From the NCBI RefSeq assembly GCF_900176255.2, contig NZ_FXEG02000005.1, forward strand, positions 310,001 to 374,000: 64,000 nucleotides of DNA, read 5' to 3'. The translations under genes and the position numbers were made by a program. Positions 60,780-64,000 of the stretch are shown in pieces. Source of the DNA: Mycobacterium ahvazicum. Its GTDB lineage: Bacteria; Actinomycetota; Actinomycetes; Mycobacteriales; Mycobacteriaceae. Every line of letters starts with the position of its first letter. Position 1 is the first letter of the stretch. The notes below the pieces were generated by a model. The model was not told the origin of the DNA, ran no database searches, and saw only the letters and a list, made by a program, of their open reading frames with translations.

Positions 60780-61703
60780 TCAAGCCCGGGTGAAACTCTC
60801 TCCGCGCGGTCGGCCGGTCAAGAAGCGGAATCCCGCGGCAATGAGGTTGATGGCGGCCACGATAATGATCAAGGTCAGCGCCGCGCCCCAGATCCGCAGG
60901 AAGCCCGCGTGCTCCGGATTGGTGAGCTCGGTATAGATCAGCAGCGGCAGCGACGCCATGTTGCCGTGGAAGACATCGAGGTTGATAGCCCGGCTGTAAC
61001 CGACCAAGACCAGCACTGGGGCGGTTTCGCCGATGACGCGCGCGAGGGCGAGCAGAATGCCCGACACGACGCCCGGCATCGCGATCGGAAAGACAATCCG
61101 CACAATCGTTTTCCATTTCGGCACGCCCAACGCGTAACTGGCCTCGCGAAGTTCGTCGGGTACCAACCGCAGCATCTCCTCGGTGGACCGCACCACGACC
61201 GGCAACATCAGCAGGACCAGCGCCAGCGCCACGGCGAAGGCACTCTGCTGGAAACCCAACGTGGCGATCCACAGGCTGAAGATGAACAGTGCCGCCACGA
61301 TCGAGGGCACCCCGGCGAGCACGTCAACCATGAAAGTGGTCACCCGCGCCAACCGTCCCGAACCGTATTCCACCAGGAACACCGCCGTCATCAAACCAAG
61401 CGGTACGGCCAGCAGGGAAGCCACGCCGGCCTGCACCAACGTCCCGTACAGCGCGTGGTACACCCCGCCGGCGAACTCCTCCGGCAGCACTCCGCGCAGC
61501 GAGTGGGTCCACCAATGCGACCGGGTGACGGCGTACCCTCCCCGCTCGATCACCACCCAGAGCACCCAGACCAGCGGCACCAACGCCACACCGAACGACG
61601 TGAGGAAAAGCATTGTCGCAACGTTGTTTTTGATCTTGCGCCGCATACCGACCGGCTCGACGACCGACGCTTTGACCGGCCCACGCAGTGTCTCGGTGCT
61701 CAT
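60780..61703 (-). CDS. pstA2: phosphate ABC transporter permease PstA
   Basis: Inner-membrane permease of 307 residues with six TM segments and the ABC contact (EAA) loop ELREASYALGVPKWKT. It forms the phosphate channel with PstC. Start ATG overlaps the pstC1 stop by 4 bases. Convergent with ku, 16 bp apart. Confidence 0.94.
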   Translation of the reverse strand: MSTETLRGPVKASVVEPVGMRRKIKNNVATMLFLTSFGVALVPLVWVLWVVIERGGYAVTRSHWWTHSLRGVLPEEFAGGVYHALYGTLVQAGVASLLAVPLGLMTAVFLVEYGSGRLARVTTFMVDVLAGVPSIVAALFIFSLWIATLGFQQSAFAVALALVLLMLPVVVRSTEEMLRLVPDELREASYALGVPKWKTIVRIVFPIAMPGVVSGILLALARVIGETAPVLVLVGYSRAINLDVFHGNMASLPLLIYTELTNPEHAGFLRIWGAALTLIIIVAAINLIAAGFRFLTGRPRGESFTRA

Positions 61704-62692
61704 GCGTTGACCTCCCCGCCGGCGACCGCACGGGCGGCAGCGTTGACCACGAAGGTGATCACGAACAACGCGAACCCAGCCGAGATATAGGCCCCAGTCG
61801 GCAGCGGCTCGCTGAATTCGGATGCCGCCGAGGCGATCTTCGAGGCAAACGTGTAACCGCCGTCGAACAACGACCAGTTACCGGGACGGGCCCCTGCGCG
61901 CAAGATAATCAGCACCGCAACGGTTTCGCCCAGCGCGCGGCCCAGTCCCAGCATCGAGGCCGCGACCACACCGCTGCGGCCGTAGGGCAGCACGGTCAAC
62001 CGCACCACCTCCCACCGGGTGGCACCGAGCGCTTGGGCCGCCTCCATCTGGATGCGCGGGGTTTGGCGGAAGGCTTCTCGTGAAACCGAGGTGATGATCG
62101 GCAAGATCATCACCGAAAGCACGATCCCGGCGGTGAAGATCGTCCCGCCGCCCGCCAAGGACACGTTGCCCTGCTTGAACAGAAAGATCCACCCCAGGTT
62201 GCGATTCAGAAATTCGGCCAACGGCTCCAGTTTGGGCGCCAGCACGAATATTCCCCACAGCCCGAAGATGATCGACGGCACCGCTGCCAACAAATCGACC
62301 ATCGCGGCGAACGGGCGGGCCAGCCGCGGCGGCGCATATTGGGTGAGGAAGACCGCGATGCCGATCGCTACCGGCACGGCCACCACCAGTGCGCTGGTCG
62401 CGCTCAGCACGGTGACCATCAGCAAGTCGTGGATACCAAACGCCAGCTTCGCGGGGTCGCTGGTATCGAATTCGTTGCTGGTGAAGAAATTCGCGTGATT
62501 GGCCTGCAGCGATGGGATAGCGCGAATCAACAGAAATATCGCGATCAACGCGATCGCGATCACGATCGTGGATCCGGCGGCGGCGGCGACCGACTTGAAT
62601 ATTTGGTCGCCCCGCCGCACCACGCGCCGAGTCACCGCCGCCGGGACGGGCTTCGTCACCGGCGGACTCACACGCAGCGTTTCGGACACCAC
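61700..62692 (-). CDS. pstC1: phosphate ABC transporter permease PstC
   Basis: Permease of 330 residues with an N-terminal extension of about 35 residues, six TM segments, PSIIFGLWGIF and the EAA loop MEAAQALGATRWEV. Pairs with PstA. Follows pstS1 by 9 bp. Confidence 0.94.
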   Translation of the reverse strand: MVSETLRVSPPVTKPVPAAVTRRVVRRGDQIFKSVAAAAGSTIVIAIALIAIFLLIRAIPSLQANHANFFTSNEFDTSDPAKLAFGIHDLLMVTVLSATSALVVAVPVAIGIAVFLTQYAPPRLARPFAAMVDLLAAVPSIIFGLWGIFVLAPKLEPLAEFLNRNLGWIFLFKQGNVSLAGGGTIFTAGIVLSVMILPIITSVSREAFRQTPRIQMEAAQALGATRWEVVRLTVLPYGRSGVVAASMLGLGRALGETVAVLIILRAGARPGNWSLFDGGYTFASKIASAASEFSEPLPTGAYISAGFALFVITFVVNAAARAVAGGEVNA

Positions 62693-62701
62693 AACCTCAG
62701 G

Positions 62702-63817
62702 TCACGCGATGGCGTTGACGGCAGTCGACAGCCTCGAACCGAAGGCGTCCGGAATCGGGATGTATCCGTTGTCCGCCAAACCATTCTGACCGGGACCGAT
62801 GGTGCTCTGCAGGAATGCCTTGACTGCCGAACCGACCTGGGAGTCGGGGTACTTCGAGCAGACAACTTCATACGTCGCCAGCACGATCGGGTACGCACCC
62901 GACTGTTTCGGCCGGTAGAACGAAATCGTGTCGAGGACCAGGTCGTTGCCCTGCCCGATGATCGAGGCACCGGCAATCGTCTTGCCCACCGAGTCGCTAC
63001 TGATCGCGACCGGGTCGGGGCCCGCCGACGTGACGACCTTGGCCACGTTCAGGTGCTGCGCCTGGGCGAAGGACCATTCGTTGTAGGTGATGGATCCCTC
63101 GGTGCTCTTGACGGCCGCACTGGTGCCGTCGTTACCCTTGGCGCCCTCGCCGACGCCGCCGTTGAACTTCTTGCCGGCGCCCTTGCCCCACCCGCCGTTG
63201 GAAGCGGCGTCGAGATACTTCTGGAAGTTGTCCGTCGTGCCGGACTCGTCACTGCGGAATACGACGTGAATGGGCTCGCTTGGCAAAGTTGCGCCGGCGT
63301 TGATCGCTTGGATCGCCGGATCGTTCCACGTGCTGATACCGCCGTTGAAGATCTTCGCCAGGGTGGGACCGTCGACGTTCAGCGAAGTCACGCCGTTGAT
63401 GTTGAAGGTGACCGCGATCGGGCCGAACACCGTGGGCAAGTTCCACGCCGGCGAGCCGCCGCAGCGGGTTTGAGCCGCCGCGTACTCATCGTGGCTCAAC
63501 GGCGAGTCGGAGCCGCCGAAATCGGTTTGACCGCCCGTGAATTCGCGGACGCCGGCACCCGAGCCGTTGGGCGTGTAGTTCAACGTCTGACCCGGGCAGG
63601 CCTGTTCGAACGCCTTGACGAACCGCGTCATCGCGTTCGCCTGGGCTGTCGAACCGCTTGCCTTCAGCGTCTTGGTGCCACCACAGGTCACCTTGCCCGA
63701 CGGCGCACCCGACGTGGTACCGCCCCCGGTCGCGTTGTTGTCGCTGCCACACCCCGCGATAGCGAATGTTCCAGCAGCCAGCACCCCGAGTAAGCCGCCA
63801 AACCGGTTGAGTTTCAA
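62702..63817 (-). CDS. pstS1: phosphate-binding lipoprotein PstS
   Basis: The 371-residue periplasmic phosphate receptor has a lipoprotein signal with Cys23 (GTFAIAGC), then the phosphate-binding motifs SGSTAQANAM, PLSHDEY and RSDESGTT. Homologue of the 38-kDa antigen. It starts with TTG 63817, supported by GGTGAGG 7 bases upstream. The ATPase gene pstB should lie beyond the window edge. No convincing RegX3 box could be placed in the 183 bp upstream. Confidence 0.94.
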   Translation of the reverse strand: MKLNRFGGLLGVLAAGTFAIAGCGSDNNATGGGTTSGAPSGKVTCGGTKTLKASGSTAQANAMTRFVKAFEQACPGQTLNYTPNGSGAGVREFTGGQTDFGGSDSPLSHDEYAAAQTRCGGSPAWNLPTVFGPIAVTFNINGVTSLNVDGPTLAKIFNGGISTWNDPAIQAINAGATLPSEPIHVVFRSDESGTTDNFQKYLDAASNGGWGKGAGKKFNGGVGEGAKGNDGTSAAVKSTEGSITYNEWSFAQAQHLNVAKVVTSAGPDPVAISSDSVGKTIAGASIIGQGNDLVLDTISFYRPKQSGAYPIVLATYEVVCSKYPDSQVGSAVKAFLQSTIGPGQNGLADNGYIPIPDAFGSRLSTAVNAIA

Positions 63818-64000
63818 TTCAGTTCCTCACCTTTACGATTGGATGCCGCAGCACTAGCCGCAGCTTACAAAACCAACCGTCATCCTCGCGACCGGGAAGC
63901 TACAGTAAGAACAGGTTAACGTTCGGCAAAATTTGTCCCCGCCATCACCTTTCGGCTCGGTGACGCACCCCGCTCGCGATCGCGAATTCGAACCGCCTAA

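Noticed and set aside
63895..63940. AACAGGTT-type palindrome upstream of pstS1 as KstR site or RegX3 box
   Set aside because: It lacks the required flanking T and A of the KstR consensus, and no clean 11-bp-spaced direct repeat of a Pho box could be read.

Overview
This window reads as chromosomal DNA of a slow-growing Mycobacterium outside the M. tuberculosis complex. It is GC-rich, carries a PPE-family gene, and its gene order runs (inverted) like the M. tuberculosis interval from about Rv0990c down to Rv0934. The comparison with M. tuberculosis is from memory, since no search was possible. About 50 protein genes are supported. No tRNA, rRNA, CRISPR array, phage or insertion sequence was seen.

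Layout. 0-6 kb: SAF-domain protein, mscL, then the envelope-stress unit mprA-mprB-pepD-moaB2 (minus strand) and rpmF; two 19-bp MprA-box-like direct repeats lie before mprA and before pepD. 6.2-14.8 kb: a tight operon of an AtuA-like protein, fadE13, accD2, accA2, fadE12 and echA7, the gene set of an acyl-CoA carboxylation and beta-oxidation pathway. 14.8-18.6 kb: a DUF1707 protein and two adjacent condensation-fold acyltransferases (PapA-like and wax-synthase-like). As I recall, M. tuberculosis has its copper-responsive csoR-ctpV genes in this interval. 18.6-26.7 kb: VWA/AAA+ pair, purH, purN, perM and a DUF5336 membrane protein. 27-31 kb: an F420 oxidoreductase behind a KstR-type operator, a PPE protein with a beta-solenoid-like C-terminus, and a thiolase-like protein without the usual catalytic Cys. 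31-40 kb: sucCD, LytM peptidase, uvrD1, chorismate mutase and pgi. 40-49 kb: TetR/DUF2236 divergent pair, SDR, full-length Fpg-type glycosylase, cobF, diiron oxygenase, flavin monooxygenase, STAS-kinase fusion, second KstR-type F420 oxidoreductase, enoyl-CoA hydratase. 49.4-60.8 kb: FAH/metallo-beta-lactamase fusion and ligD, then a four-gene polyol operon and a diguanylate cyclase inserted between ligD and ku. 60.8-64 kb: phosphate transporter genes pstS1-pstC1-pstA2.

The most interesting candidate for something undescribed is the leader of the chorismate mutase gene (37472-37709). It has a predicted leaderless 30-codon ORF with a Trp/Phe/Phe/Tyr cluster, an antiterminator-like hairpin over its stop codon, and an overlapping GC-rich hairpin followed by TTTTT. 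This is the architecture expected of ribosome-mediated transcription attenuation by aromatic amino acids. Other points are the nested palindrome controlling the TetR/DUF2236 pair, a 17-bp perfect inverted repeat at 49.4 kb, a 58-bp tandem duplication at 24.2 kb, and the cobF/oxygenase block that appears deleted in M. tuberculosis.
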